A stretch of 64,000 bases of DNA from Oegoconia quadripuncta (GCA_949316235.1 OX438745.1:3663001-3727000), one strand, 5' to 3'. Positions 11,175 to 23,388 are shown, counted from the first letter of the stretch. Numbers and translations are program-made. Notes: a model not told the origin generated them from the sequence alone.

Positions 11175-11585
11175 ATTTGACTTTGACTCTAAAGTAATTT
11201 CGTTGAAAGAGTTCAAATTCACGCAAACTTAACACAATAAAGTTTTTTACAGATGCTTCATTTTGAAAAATCTGGTGAATTAGTTCTGCTCGATTTAAGT
11301 TTTGTATGGGAATCGCTAGTAGTGTTGAGCCAGTAGTGTAAACGATAGTAACTGGGGGCCGTATTAATGAATCAATCCTAAGGTTTTTACTGTTTAAATT
11401 CGCAAGAGATCTCAAGTATGAACTTAAGGCCTATGTTTCATACAAACTAATCGACTAAATTAAAAGAAGTATACGATATTTTTTGCATTTTAGTATTAAA
11501 ACAAAGGTGGGTCTAGTTGGCGTTAATGAAATAATATGTTTAATTTTTTAAGTTATTAATCATTATTTCATCACTTTGTTTTCAA

Positions 11586-11655
11586 TACAAATACACTTTA
11601 TTGCACAACAGAAAAGAATATACAGTTTCAGAAAAGTGGTAAGAATAATACAAAG
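11586..11655 (-). repeat. RTE-like LINE 3' end, fragment
   Basis: 'acactttattgcacaacaga' followed by 'gtttcagaaaagtggtaaga', the complement of an RTE-type 3' UTR ending 'tgtgcaataaagtgt'. A longer copy with the same wording is at 62795-62980. Confidence 0.6.
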
Positions 11656-11984
11656 TGAATACAAAGAATAATACAATAAAGAAGAAAAGTGGTATTTTAA
11701 ATACAGCAGCATACATCAAAAATTTTACTCTGATGTGCACTCGAGAAGCCTTAAAGCTACAATAATTATAAATATGACATCATCATCATCTCAGCCCGTA
11801 AACATGCCACTGCAGGGATATAGGCCTTCCCTCGAATAATATAATGCGGGTTGGGAAATATTACCTAAATACCTTTAAGTACAGTTATTTTATTTATTCT
11901 GTATATAAATAGAATTTTTAATTTATCCAATGAAGGCGCCACTGGACCGAATAAACTCTCTTAACACACCTCTACATTCACCTA

Positions 11985-12298
11985 GGCCCGTATTAATAAA
12001 CCAATCTCAATACAAGTCTTGAGGCTGTATCACCCGAGATGCGTCTTAAGCAGTTGACCCTATCTCAAGCTACGTGCTAATTTATAAATCAATCTTGAGG
12101 TCTACTCAGCTAAGATCACTTCTCAAGAATTCGCCTCAGCGATATTAATACGTGAAGTTCGGCGTACGTCTCCAGTGAGTACTGCTTGAGTATACACGTG
12201 CGTTTCAGGTCTCAAGTAAGGTTTATTAATCAACACGTTTACTTGAGACCGGTCACAAAACTATTCTCAATCTTGAGAACGGTTTATTAATACGGGCC
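11985..12298. mobile_element. Harbinger-like MITE, complete copy
   Basis: Starts GGCCCGTATTAATAAACC and ends GGTTTATTAATACGGGCC, perfect inverted repeats, flanked on both sides by CTA (11982-11984 and 12299-12301). A 3-bp duplication with GGCC-type ends is what PIF/Harbinger elements make. The interior is rich in 'ctcaag/cttgag' inverted motifs. 314 bp, no coding capacity. Confidence 0.75.
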
Positions 12299-12301
12299 CT
12301 A

Positions 12302-15300
12302 GACCTTACCAACTTTAAGTTTTATCACTAAACTACAGAAAATATTGCATTATTTTTTAGATGTGCTCGATTATAATTTGAATGAAAACTGGTTACTATG
12401 GTTTTACCTTAAGCCCGGTTTACATTGTATTTTGTTAGCCTAAAGCGAATGTAACTCGGGCTATAAGCGTCTACCAGCTTAGTGTCAACCCAGGAACTGT
12501 CAATTTTGTTACTAAACTAAGATTCTTGATGCGGTTTTGTGTATTAGTAGATATGCGCAAAGCGAATTTTGTAATTCGCGCTTGTGCGGAAAAGGCTGAG
12601 TATGTTAGGCAGCTAACTTGATCTTTTTAATGTAATGTTAACGTATGCCACAGAATATAATGTATGTGCAACGTATGTCGCAGCCCGATGGTGAAATCGG
12701 TCATTTAATTAACTGTCTTCAAAAAAAAATGTTTAAATAATTAGTGTTGGGGTTTTCTTTTAAATATATTGATACTTGTGTTAGAAAACGCCGCTCTTCC
12801 ATAACAAAATAAATGAAAAAATATAATCCATTAACTTAAGAGTGTTTATCTCACACGGGATTCCATACGAATGTCTTGTCCAACTAGATTCGATATTAGA
12901 GAATACAAAACTCAATCCATGACATTCTAATTCAAGAACCGACTTCAAAAAATTTTCGCGGTACAATTATAGTGTGAAGATTCTAAGAATCTGTACATTT
13001 GAATATCGAACTAGGTTATCATAGACCGAGTTCCATTGGAATCATTTCATTTCAGCCCAACTGGGCGTACATAACAGGGCTATGCACCTCGTCGGTAGAC
13101 CTTGGGTTAATGTCTTAGCAAAGGCTAATATTCCACCAGGCGGGTGAACGCCAACTACAAATCATTGGGACAAATATTTGCCACTTGAAGAATTTCGTTA
13201 GGCGAATTTTGAAACGGACAACTTATATTGCAAACTAAATAATATCTTGTTAAAAGAACGCAAGTCGTATAAAGAATATTGGTAACTCTGATCTTACCGT
13301 ATAATAAATACGACGTAATTTAGCTTACAAGGAAAATCAGTCTAGTTACTTCGACCAATAAATAATCCAATGATCGATCAACTTTTACGATTTACTTTTG
13401 GATCATCTGTCATGTGTAATCTATGAGCTCTATCATAATTACAACTTGCACTGACGGGCGGCATGACTCTATAGCCCCTCTACCTTGTTCAATGAACTGA
13501 AACTAATAAAAGGGAGAGTTGGCATTTCCTTCTCAAACTTTTTTACTTACCCACATAATAGGAATAGCATAGGAATAATCACTTTATAGTAATATACACA
13601 TAGGACTTACCGCATGTTAAAAGTATATATGCATGTAAATAGGCGACGTTGCGAGTTTGTAAATGCACTCTTTATAAGCCGGCCTAGGCAGTTAATACAA
13701 CGGCTGATTTAACCGTCGGACTGCGACACGTATTATGCCATCTGTCAAAATGTTAGCAAATAAATGTGCTCTGTCGTAAATCAACAGAGTAAAATTTTCC
13801 AGATACAGAATTTTGACAGGAGCTGCTGCCGAATGATAGCGTCGGGTCAAATATCAATGTCAAGGCGATATTTCATAGTGCTATCTCGCTTATACAATAC
13901 AAATGTCGCCTTGTGGTACCCATTGACATTTGCCTCGGGCGCAGCCCCAATATTTTATAGTTTGTTGAAGGTAGTTTGTCAAAACCATACACGCTTTATT
14001 GTAATCTGTGGTCAGAAGAAAGGAGCCAACCAAAGACTACAAAAGGATAACTGGCTGAGAAGATAATTTAAAATGTCCGGGAATATACTTTTCCCACAAG
14101 AACCGATCTCACAGGCCTATATAGTTCTAAGTTGCACAACACAGCAGTCGATGTACAATGAATTGTATCCCCCCGCTCTTCCGTCCATCGGATTAAAATT
14201 CTGATTCCTATTCACGGCCTTAGCGGGTGTGTCAAATATCAAAAAATGTATGCTTGAGAGTAATGAGCGGTTTTCCCGGTCAACTTCTACAAAAATTGCA
14301 TAGATGGCGCTTAACAATACGATTTAGTGATTTTTAGTAGTACCTCAAGATAAAGACGAGCAGTCAGACCGCCTAAACTCAATTGCTTTGGGAATTGTAA
14401 GCGTTTACGACATTTTAATCAATTTGCTTTGTACTTCAACTTTAATATCTGTCCAGCTAAGATCATGGCTTTCATCCAGAGAAATCTTCGATTATTACTT
14501 TTTGCAATGAAATTCTGTCCAACATTATGCCATCCAGGCGGAATCTTGTACCACCAATTATTAGGTATTTCACTTAATACTTAAAAACATTTGATTAAAT
14601 GTATTCGTTTGCCCGCCCGGCTTACAGACAGAAAGGTAAATCCCAGTAAACCGAGATATCTATATTCAGCGCCATCTATGAGATTTTTGTGGTGGCTATC
14701 ACGTATTCCATTGCCGCTCAGTTTAATGCGAAACGTTTATATATAAATGCATTAGTGTCAGCCCTGCAGTAATCTTTGTGTCTTTGGAGCCAATATAGTT
14801 TTTATTCGGTTTAAGCCCAACGAACATTAAAAAAAAATACTCTATTTAAAAAACGAAATAAAAAAAATTCGTGGCTTGTAGCATTTAGTCAAATTGATTG
14901 TTATACATATATTGTGTTTATTAAATAAGATTGAACCATTGTGGATTATTGAAGACTTTGAGACTATGCGTATAAAGTCTATCTTCGCTTGACTTCAGTA
15001 TATTACAGACATTCTCACTTTATAAACGGAAACAAATAAAACTTTATTAATCTCGGTTTCTTACTCCGTTCTTGTTGTAGCGTGAGCGAGAGAGGTATAG
15101 TTTTTTCGTTTCCCTCGATTATAAAAAATAATTCGTGACTGAACTGTTTTGATGCTAGGTATGTATATAATCGTATATAAGGCGTAAAACTGTGAATTTA
15201 TCAGAAATTGATTTTTTTAATTAGATGTCAATGATCTGTCATTTTATAATTAAGGATATAGAGCTATGTGCAAGATAGTGATGTATAATCCTGTTAAATA

Positions 15301-16515
15301 TTGAAATGACGATTTAATCCATGTATTAAAAAAAAATAACATCATGGTATATTGCGGCCATACTAGAAAACTTTATGTGTCAGTGCCGACAATAAAAAAA
15401 AAGATTCATTTCAAACCGACGGAAACTACAACACCTAAATAGGCTTATAATTAAGAAACATTATCACAGTAAATTCTGCGTTTTGTTTTTTTTTCTTTGA
15501 TTATTAAGGTTTTCAAAAATCTGTTACGATTTCCGCACTATCTAAAATTGGGGGAAAATGAAGTAACACTACATGGTGATTCTGTATGCTCTCACTTATA
15601 TGGACAACTTACGTTCAGAACCAATATGTTCACCATTTGCGGTTATCATTCAGATAGAATGTAATGAAAAAAAAAGCATCAAATACCAACCCGTCGTGCA
15701 TAAAAAAAAAAGCATCAAAAAAATTTTTGTTTTAATTTCTGAAGACTGCCCATGGAAGGATGTGTAATGTTTCTCGGGTGCATGTATATTGTATGTATGT
15801 AGATTTCTATGTTACTTACACAGCTTGAACGATTTCGAAGTGCATAGTGTCGTTAGATTTGTCTTGAACCCTGGACTGTCGTAGAACACATTTTATGGTA
15901 AAAAATCCAACATGACGCCCATGAAATGCTAAATATGCTGTCTGTTTTTTTTTGTTTTTATTAAAATTTATATTTGTTATAAAAATGTTTCTGGAATACT
16001 ATGGTGCAACACAATCCAGAGTAATAAATTAAGACTTTATATGAAGCGACTGTACGTTTTGTCCACCAATTTTTCAATTTTCAAAAATCAATTTTATTGT
16101 CATATATTTACGTGCAATTTTGCATTTATTCAGCGAAGAGCTGGTAATTTAGGTGCTGTCGTTGTCTAGTTGTATTTGAAAAGAAATCTTTTCTTATGAT
16201 GGTCGTCATTAAAACGTGACTTGCACTCAAGAGTTTGGAAAAATATTTATAGCTTAATGTACTTATAGTCGGCTACGATAAGTAATATCATCCGTCTAAA
16301 TTTATTATCTAAACAATTGTACGAATAAAACAGTTGCTTAATGTATTTGTGTAGAAACGGTATGTTTTTAACTAAGAAATATTTGGTACAGGATAATTTG
16401 TGATCACATTGTAATCAATTTGGGCCTGTCCTTGATGGCTTAGAACACTGTTCTTGAATGTTATAGTTGTACACCTTTTAATTTAAGAACTACCTTTGAT
16501 TCATCACAAATAAGT
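12302..16515. other. Long unassigned AT-rich stretch
   Basis: No repeat boundary, exon or RNA gene could be supported. The ORFs at 13764-14066 (100 codons), 14117-14317 and 15573-15767 lack motifs and splice context. A copy of dispersed repeat R lies at about 15815-15930, and a short SINE-A tail ('caacccgtcgtgcataaaaa') at 15688-15710. Confidence 0.35.
15815..15930 (+). repeat. Dispersed repeat R, copy
   Basis: 'gaacgatttcgaagtgcata' , 'gtgtcgttagatttgtcttg' and 'cattttatggta' recur with changes at 52245-52385 and 61105-61190 (+) and at 35190-35345, 38180-38280 and 46440-46600 (-). Probably an old retroelement UTR; the family is unknown. Confidence 0.5.
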
Positions 16516-16517
16516 AA

Positions 16518-16850
16518 TGCATTCACCAGCTGTACAAGGTATGCATTGGCAGTTGTACAAGGTTTGCAATAACAGCTATATAAAGTATGTAATGACAGCT
16601 GTACAAGGTATGCAATGACAGCTGTACAAGGTATGCGTTGACAAGCTGTACAAGGTATGCATTGATAAGCTGTACAAGGTGTGCATTGACATGCTGCACA
16701 AGATATGCAAGGACAGCTGTACAAGGTATGCATTGACAGTTTCACAAGGTATGCTTTGATAAGTTGAACAAGGTATGCATTGATTAAGTGTACAAGGTGT
16801 GCATTGACAAGCTGCACAAGATATGCATTGACAACTTGTGCAAATATTTT
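16518..16850. repeat. 23-24-bp minisatellite
   Basis: About 14 diverged head-to-tail copies of a unit like ACAGCTGTACAAGGTATGCA plus three to four bases. The AGCTGTACAAGG core recurs at 16528, 16551, 16574, 16597, 16620, 16644 and 16668 (steps of 23, 23, 23, 23, 24, 24) and onwards. Because 23 is not a multiple of 3, the Cys/Thr-rich ORFs seen across it on the minus strand are by-products. Confidence 0.85.
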
Positions 16851-16859
16851 GAACTGTAA

Positions 16860-17345
16860 AACTCATATAATAATGTAAACTGCATTTACCTTATTATATA
16901 AATTTTACAGTTAGACAAGGACACCGCTTTATGTTGTCCATCCTGTAAGACAGTCTTTAGAGAATTTTGACAGGAGGTAATACATAACCACGTTGCCGAC
17001 TGTACATACGAACAAACGAATTTATGAAGTGATTTGATTTGTTAAAATTTGTGCTTCTAATTTAGAAACGAAATTGTATAAAAATATAGTTACCCATATC
17101 TATTTTCTATATCAATGTATTTATATGACTGATTGAACACAAAATTTATGGAGGAATTTATTTTCATAAGAGAGAAATATTTATAAAGGTTGAAACAAAA
17201 GAAAACTGGATTTCGACTCGATTATGTTCTAAGGGAGCGTATTGCTTGATACACTGTCGTCCAGAGAGGCTAGGTGAGAATACTGCGCGAAATAGTAGGG
17301 CACTATAATATTTGCATCTCTTTTCCCGTTTACATATTGATAAAG
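16860..17345. other. Unassigned AT-rich sequence
   Basis: Nothing recognised between the minisatellite and the retroelement at 17361. Confidence 0.3.
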
Positions 17346-17360
17346 GACACAGATACAGTC

Positions 17361-17744
17361 GGCTTTTTGTCGGGATCTCGGCGAGTGAAGTTGCATTTTT
17401 CTTTATAATTCTTATAATTTGTGCATTCTAACTTTTGAAGCTTAATAATGGCAGAATATTGTGCAGCAAACGTTAGTGTTGGTGTACAGGTGAAAGGAAG
17501 TGGAAATTAAAGTGCGTAACGGAGCTTTCGGGTTCCCACAAGAAGCCGCCAAAATCCTTTGTAAAGCATTCTGCCACTTTGCTGAAGAATGACTTGACCG
17601 TGACTAGAGTCTGTATACGCCAAGTATAGGTACGACGAATTACTTGTTTTGTCTGAGACTGACTTATAAACTAAAGAAATAAGAGAAATAAAATTATTCA
17701 CTCGAAACTGGCAGTAAACACAGCCATCCTCAAAAATAAGAAGA
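17361..17744 (+). mobile_element. Modular short retroelement M, copy 1 (TSD-flanked)
   Basis: Flanked by the perfect 10-bp direct repeat AGATACAGTC (17351-17360 and 17745-17754), the mark of target-primed insertion. The 5' end reads GGCTTTTTGTCGGGATCTCG, the body holds 'aagcttaataatggcagaat' and 'cgccaagtata', and the 3' end is 'catcctcaaaaataagaaga'. No ORF of note and no obvious tRNA-like A/B boxes. Copies at 36412-36953 and 58080-58488 share the body. Confidence 0.75.
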
Positions 17745-17956
17745 AGATACAGTCAGCGCCAGATGGAAAGTAACAGTCAAGATGTGCGTCAAATTATTAA
17801 TAACATTGTCGTTAAATTAATTAAAACAGCACTACAGCATCACAGGCGCGATAAACGTTTATGTCGACCGAGATAATATTTGTCCTGCTCATTCGTTTGG
17901 ACGAAATATACAACTATCCCACTCTCATGTCGCGCGCGACAAACGATGTTATACTA

Positions 17957-18150
17957 CGGGGGCTGTTTGGTGTAGTAGTTAGAAACCCTGATTGCTCTCC
18001 TAAAAGGTCGCGGGTTCGATTCCCGCTAGAGGCATATGTCTGGATGATGACGGATATGTGTACCTATCCGAGTTATGGAGTCATCGAACCATCTGGTATC
18101 CATAATACAAGCCTCGTTTCTTAGTGTGGAATAGATGGAAGGATATTTAA
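17957..18150 (+). mobile_element. tRNA-headed SINE, family C
   Basis: The head GGGGGCTGTTTGGTGTAGTA leads to a B box GGTTCGATTCC, then 'gttatggagtcatcgaacca', 'ctggtatccataatacaagc' and 'gtggaatagatgg'. Complete-looking relatives on the minus strand at 46140-46390 and 57515-57785. Confidence 0.7.
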
Positions 18151-18189
18151 TATTATTGTAAAAAACATCATAGATGATGTTTGATGATT

Positions 18190-18335
18190 TGCGCACATTT
18201 TAACGGCGATGGGCTCACACCCTGCCACGCGCATTTCTGTAAATTTTTACAGGTGCACCGTGAATGTTGTTTCAAGCTTTAAACTCTAATGTTTGGGATA
18301 CCTCTAACCACCCCATTTGGGATAAAGTTTGTAAT
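18190..18335 (-). repeat. Dispersed repeat D, copy
   Basis: The opposite strand carries 'ttatcccaaatggggtggtt', 'ggtatcccaaacatta' and 'gagcccatcgccgttaaaa', matching 2815-3075. Confidence 0.5.
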
Positions 18336-18425
18336 TGATCAATCGTCTGGTATCTATACTACAAGCCAAGTTGCTTAGTGTATAACTAGATGGCGCTGTC
18401 TCTAAGGAAATTTATTTATTTGCAC
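18336..18425 (+). mobile_element. SINE family C, 3' fragment
   Basis: 'gtctggtatctatactacaa', 'ttgcttagtgtataactaga' and 'tggcgctgtc' match the body and tail of family C; the tRNA-like head is missing. Confidence 0.6.
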
Positions 18426-18429
18426 ATCT

Positions 18430-19040
18430 TGATTGGTCCTTTCTATCTGACGCCAAGCCCCGCAACCCTGCAGGAAGTCGAAGGAAAACTTTACTAATGG
18501 TATTCTCACTACAAGATTTAAATTCGCGATTAGAACCGAAGAGCGTTATCCAGTTTTATTATGATCAAAGTTGTTCATTGGCACCATCAGTACGAGTACC
18601 TATTAACTAAACGCATAGACTAGAGAAAAATGAGTTCAGTTCAACCTATAAAAGAACCACAATAGCTAATCGAGGGTCTATTACGTAGCTTCATGTAATA
18701 ACGTTGACCAATGATAGAATGTTTTGAAAGCGAGCCAACCAATCACATGGCAGAGTTACGTAATAGGCCAATACTGTGGGCTCTTTGGTGGTTTGCTGCA
18801 ATGGTTGACGTAGTGTACATATGCAAGTCCAATTGTAGTATAGATATTATATCATTTAGTATAGATACGTTATTAATTGCTAATAGATACAGTGAGAATG
18901 TTTTATACATATTGTTGTTGAGAAATAAAGTATTTTGAAGATATTGGTTTTTTGTTTTTAAATTTCCCGCGGCATTACCTCGCGTACACAGCGTACTTTA
19001 GCTATTTTGACAATGTCGGAAACCTCTGGTGAAATAGTTT
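18430..19040. other. Unassigned sequence
   Basis: No repeat or exon recognised. An ORF of 75 codons at 18711-18938 has no motif. Confidence 0.3.
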
Positions 19041-19337
19041 TTTTTTTATGCACAACGAGTTGGCACTTGAACTCAATCACACCTGATGTTAAGTGAAGAT
19101 GAGGTCGAAGGTGGAAACGTACTGACCCGGAAAGCCCAACACATTTGCGGGACTGGCTATCGCTGACAACCGGAACACAACAATGCTATTAACTTGCTGT
19201 TTGGCGGCAGATTTAGATAAGATGGTGGTAGCTAGCCAGGCGGACATTTAAAATGCCCTACCACCAACCAAACCGAGTACTTAAACATGTGCCCCGCTGG
19301 GATCGCACCCGCGACCTCCGATTCGTAAACCCAATGT
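19041..19337 (-). mobile_element. SINE family A, nearly full length
   Basis: Complement of family A from the A-rich tail (19041) to the B-box region (19305-19320). The outermost tRNA-like head is replaced by unrelated sequence after 'cgtaaacccaatgtt'. Confidence 0.8.
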
Positions 19338-19567
19338 TAAAAGTTGTGCCAAGTAGTGCCCAAAGCAAAAATGTGTCACTGTAGGTAAGAGTTATTCAAT
19401 GTTTTAAGTGATCATTCTAGCGTCAGTCACGTATTGCTGGAATACCTGCAGACACTGCTTTACCTAAGATTAAAACTATTTTCTCCAAAAACAGTTTCCA
19501 CTAGAGGAAATACCTACGTTATTAGCAATAAAGAAAGACAATATAGTTTCTTCAGTGCATCAATCAC

Positions 19568-19664
19568 GACCTCAATCAAACCTGATGTTAAGTGAAGATG
19601 AGATCGAAGGTGGAAGCGTATATACTGACCCGGAAACCCCAATACATTTGGGGGACTGGCTCGA
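19568..19664 (-). mobile_element. SINE family A, 3' fragment
   Basis: Only the tail half is present, from 'gacctcaatcaaacctgatg' to 'catttgggggactggct'. Confidence 0.75.
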
Positions 19665-20885
19665 TACTCATTATCGAGTACTTATCTACTCATGTGCTGC
19701 TGCTCTCTGTGGCTTAGTTTAGACTAATTTGTGTGAACCATAGACTTATAAATAGTAGCAGACGGTGACGTCACGAAGTGGCACTCAACACACACAACTT
19801 TATTTGACGAACGTCGATCAAGGACCCACTGAAACGATGTTTTATTATATAAACATTGCTTGTTTCTAACCAAAATAACGATTAGATTTTAACACATTTG
19901 TAATCTAATATGCCAGACAGTTATAATCAATTTCTAGACGTTTGCTTATATTTCAAAGATTGTGGCTAATACCTTTGTATAAAATTTTGCTAAGCTATTA
20001 ATCCGTATGTTCGGCCCGTTACTACGCCACTATTTATGCAAAATTTTTAGGCATTTATATTATAATCATAGGTGAAGCAGTCTGCGTATGAGAATGACGA
20101 TTCCAGCAACACGTGATGCCAGAATGTTCACTTAAAATATTGAATATTTAGTGGTACTATTTTTTCCCTTTGGGCACTATTTCAGCACGTTTTTTGACAT
20201 TGTCAAACTGTTGTTCCACTGTGTGAATTTTCACGCAACGTCCGTCTATACAGGATTTAGAGTAAGATTTTTTTAAATCAACGCCATCTATGTTGTCTCT
20301 TTGAATGTAACGTCCTTCGAGCGTCTTCGGGGCTTGAAGGATGCTTAAAAGTATTCCTACTTTTGCGATAGATGTCGCTATAGGTCGCTGGTGTTCCGAA
20401 TCTGAGAAATAAAAAGAGAATAGGGAGCTGACTTTGATTTTTGATGTCATAGGCACCAGGGATCTCCGCTTGAGGACAGTTAAAAAGGGACAGCTTTATG
20501 TAACTTGTATAGCGACATCTCTAACTATGCTCAAGCGCTGATCTACGCTTGAGCAACATTCTAAAATACGGGTTTATAGTTAGGCCATAGTCTTTGCTAT
20601 ATAAATTGCACCTGCACTTTATAAACCAACATTCCCAACAGATGGCGCCACTAGTACATTACAAGCATTAAAGTTTGAGCTCTAAAATATCCTTAAAAGC
20701 AATAAAGCGTATATAATTGATTGAAATATAATATTCCAATTGTGTCTTAAAGAGTTTCATGCATAGTTTCTATGTCTGCCTATACACATTACGAGGCGGT
20801 GCATGGTAGTTGGCTCTATTATTGAAGCCATTTTCAAAATTGAGATCGAACTTAAAATATACTTTTCATAACTCAAACTCAATCA
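19665..20885. other. Unassigned sequence
   Basis: An ORF of 99 codons on the minus strand (20157-20456) has no recognisable domain. A short 'cttgagcaacattctaaaat' stretch near 20550 recalls the Harbinger-like MITE interior. No firm feature. Confidence 0.3.
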
Positions 20886-20886
20886 A

Positions 20887-21000
20887 GTTTGTTTATTTAT
20901 TTTTCGTAAGTTATAAAAATAACATTTGAAAACGTCATGACATCCAATTATCGCTCCCCACAGAAGAACGAGCAAGAAGCTCACGGGTTGCATAGAAAAT
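20887..21000 (-). repeat. CR1/Daphne-like LINE 3' fragment
   Basis: 'ttcgtaagttataaaaataa', 'aacgtcatgacatccaatta' and 'cagaagaacgagcaagaag' match the LINE tail better preserved at 51010-51300 and 63720-64000. Confidence 0.6.
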
Positions 21001-21004
21001 ATTG

Positions 21005-21062
21005 TCTCAAGTTTCAACTCAAATTCGATGTTAATCTTGAGATCGTTTTTTTAATACGGGCC
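21005..21062. mobile_element. Harbinger-like MITE, right-end fragment
   Basis: 'cttgagatcg', then TTTTTTTAATACGGGCC ending at 21062, followed by TAA. Only one terminal repeat remains, abutting the LINE fragment. Confidence 0.5.
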
Positions 21063-21213
21063 TAAATTTCCCACGCAACGCCCTAAGAAGAGGTTCGTGC
21101 CCCGGGCTCCCTTAGGCCGGTTGCAAAACGTACTTTTGCTTGCTCTTGTTCCCGCGCTACCCGCTGAAAAAGCCGATCAGCGTATCCTTAGTAAAAAAAT
21201 ATCTATATTTTAA

Positions 21214-21463
21214 TCTAACTAATATTATGAATGCTTATATATGCTTAAATAGTTTGGATGTTTGTTTATTTGTTGGTTGCTCAATCACGGCGATACGGAT
21301 GAACGGATTTTGATGAAATTTGGTATATAGGTAGAACACCTGGATTAAGGACATAGGATATTTTTTATCCCGTTGAAGTGAGTAGTTCCCGCGAGATAAA
21401 CAAATTAAACATATCCCGCGATAAAGTTAGTCTATGCAGGCGAAGCCGCGGGCGGAAAGCTAG
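21214..21463 (+). mobile_element. Non-autonomous Helitron-like element H, copy 1
   Basis: Begins TC (21214) after an A and ends CTAG (21460-21463) before a T, the A-T insertion with TC...CTRR ends expected of Helitrons. The 3' end has the GC-rich 'gcgaagccgcgggcggaaag' just before CTAG. Internal phrases 'gatgaacggattttgatgaa' and 'tttttatcccg' are shared with 26641, 28925, 55720, 56415 and 61192. Confidence 0.65.
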
Positions 21464-21469
21464 TTGTAC

Positions 21470-22390
21470 CTAAATAAACTTTAAGAGTTTATCCCTCACG
21501 TTATTCCATACAAACAAATTTCAAGTCCAAATTATCGGAAATGAATAAATCGATTCTAATGAAACTTTATTCGTTTGAACAGGGTAGGTAGATAGGTAGG
21601 TACATAGATTTAAAAACTTAGTAGAGAACGTTTAAGAAAAAGAGCATTGAAACTAAATTAGACTGAGTTTTAGTTTTCCATGCTAACAAATGCAATATTA
21701 TGCATTTAATTCTATGTTTTGTAAATGCTTTCTACTAACATTTTAGATCTAAAGTCCGTCCAGATTGACTTGTCTTATTTGGTAAACAAACCACACTCGT
21801 AACAAAAACACGACTTGCCGTATAAGTAAATCACGCCATGTACACTGTGTATAGATGTCTTGAATTATATAAGAAACACATGGAATGTGAATTTCAACGA
21901 AAACTGCCACGAATTATCCTTAAAAATACTTATTTTCGCTGAAAATAGAAATTTCATAACCACATACTGCCACAGGATAAAAAAAAACATTGACATTACT
22001 GACGTTCGGAAATCTATTTTGGTTGTGATTTTTAGGGATGGGAAAAGTAATGTAATGTGATGAGCGAAAGAACTGAATCAATGAACTGAATTGACATCAT
22101 CTATTTGGAAAATATTAATTTTTATAGGAATCCAAAACGTATTTAATTAGTTGTAAAGAAATTTTAGGCTCCCTTCACACTAGCGATTTCTTATTTTTGA
22201 TTGATTTAATAAGCTTGTTAATATTTTTTTTATTTCGGTTATATATTGTTCTATTTGTGGGGGAGGCCTATGTCCAACAGTAGACTTCTGTGCGCTGAAA
22301 TGACGATGATTAATCAAATTAAATGATTAATTGAATTAGATGATCAAGTTCACTTCATTTTCGTACTCATTCACCATCATTGGTTCGGTG
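21470..22390. other. Mostly unassigned AT-rich sequence
   Basis: 21752-21800 shares 'tgacttgtcttatttggtaa' with repeat Q at 22428. Around 22258-22290, 'gggggaggcctatgtccaac' is a common lepidopteran LINE-tail phrase. Nothing else recognised. Confidence 0.35.
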
Positions 22391-22427
22391 ATACCCCAAC
22401 CCTATAAATTGTCTCTGGTTGCTAGTA

Positions 22428-22570
22428 CGCCATATTTGTTTACCAAATAGGACAAGTCAATCTGGACCATGGACTTATTATTTAAACAGGACTGAGTACT
22501 CGCCGCTGAAAAACGAGCCGAGCAGGATGTGTAACGTAGAGGCCGTTTGTCTCTGTCTAACAGGGTGACC
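22428..22570 (-). repeat. Dispersed repeat Q, left arm of an inverted pair
   Basis: Contains 'catggacttattatttaaac' with 'aggactga', and 'cgagccgag...gaggccgtttgtctc'. The same blocks appear inverted at 23175-23375, about 600 bp away, with an extra 85 bp or so between them. Identity of the element is unknown. Confidence 0.5.
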
Positions 22571-23174
22571 ACAATATATTTGTTACTTAGGACAAATGTT
22601 GTAATAAAATATTTGTCAAAAAACTTTGGCGTTTTGACATTAGCCGGCGTGAGCCATTTATTTCGCATTTCTTCATTTTTTGGGAAACTGCAATAATAGT
22701 ACAACAGTCAGGACCCTAATCAATCACACATATTTCACATATTTCGACTCATTTCAAGAATTCATGGGCATCCTACTTCTTTGATTTACAAAAATATTAT
22801 TTTTAGCTTACCTGTGGAAAGATATGTTGCAACCACCATAGGATTCACTTGGGCAAGTATAAACGCAACACTTTTTCACCATTTTACTAATTTTACTTGT
22901 TATAATATAACAAATACTTTAAAAAACTTTTAATGCAAAGAAAATTCAAAATCACACCGAACCGCCATGACATGACATGCTTTTCAGGGTTACCATAAAA
23001 ATAACAAAATCGAAATAAAAATGTTGTTTTCTGTTTGATTTAAGAATATAATGAAAAGAAATTAATGCGAATGTTATTTGTTTATTTATAATTGTTAAAA
23101 TAACATAAAAATATAAGTGTTTCAATGGAATTTTTGAGTAGCCAAAACTGTTGATCATAATCATTTTTTTTGCT
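22571..23174. other. Spacer between inverted repeat Q arms
   Basis: AT-rich; the small ORFs on the minus strand (22402-22704, 22952-23254) lack motifs. No transposase remains are visible. Confidence 0.3.
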
Positions 23175-23375
23175 GGCAAGATGTAAGAACGAGACACACG
23201 GCCTCCGTTATTTCTATCTCTCTCGGCTCGGATTTGCCTTTGTGTATGGTGCATCCAATTTAATACCTTATTGCGTTGACATAGTGATCATTTTCCTAAA
23301 TGATTCTTTTGATAGTTATCAGTCCTGTTTAAATAATAAGTCCATGATCTGGACGGACTGGTATATACCTATCCT
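23175..23375 (+). repeat. Dispersed repeat Q, right arm of an inverted pair
   Basis: Reads 'gagacacacggcctccgtta', 'ctctcggctcgg' and 'cctgtttaaataataagtcc' in the order complementary to 22428-22570. Confidence 0.5.
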
Positions 23376-23388
23376 GCTTAAACGTATA

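Noticed and set aside
13764..14066. 100-codon ORF as a gene
   Set aside because: No domain, no splice signals, and AT-rich codon use like the surrounding non-coding DNA.
16461..16866. Cys/Thr-rich ORFs of 96 and 118 codons on the minus strand
   Set aside because: They are by-products of the 23-24-bp minisatellite and shift register with unit length.
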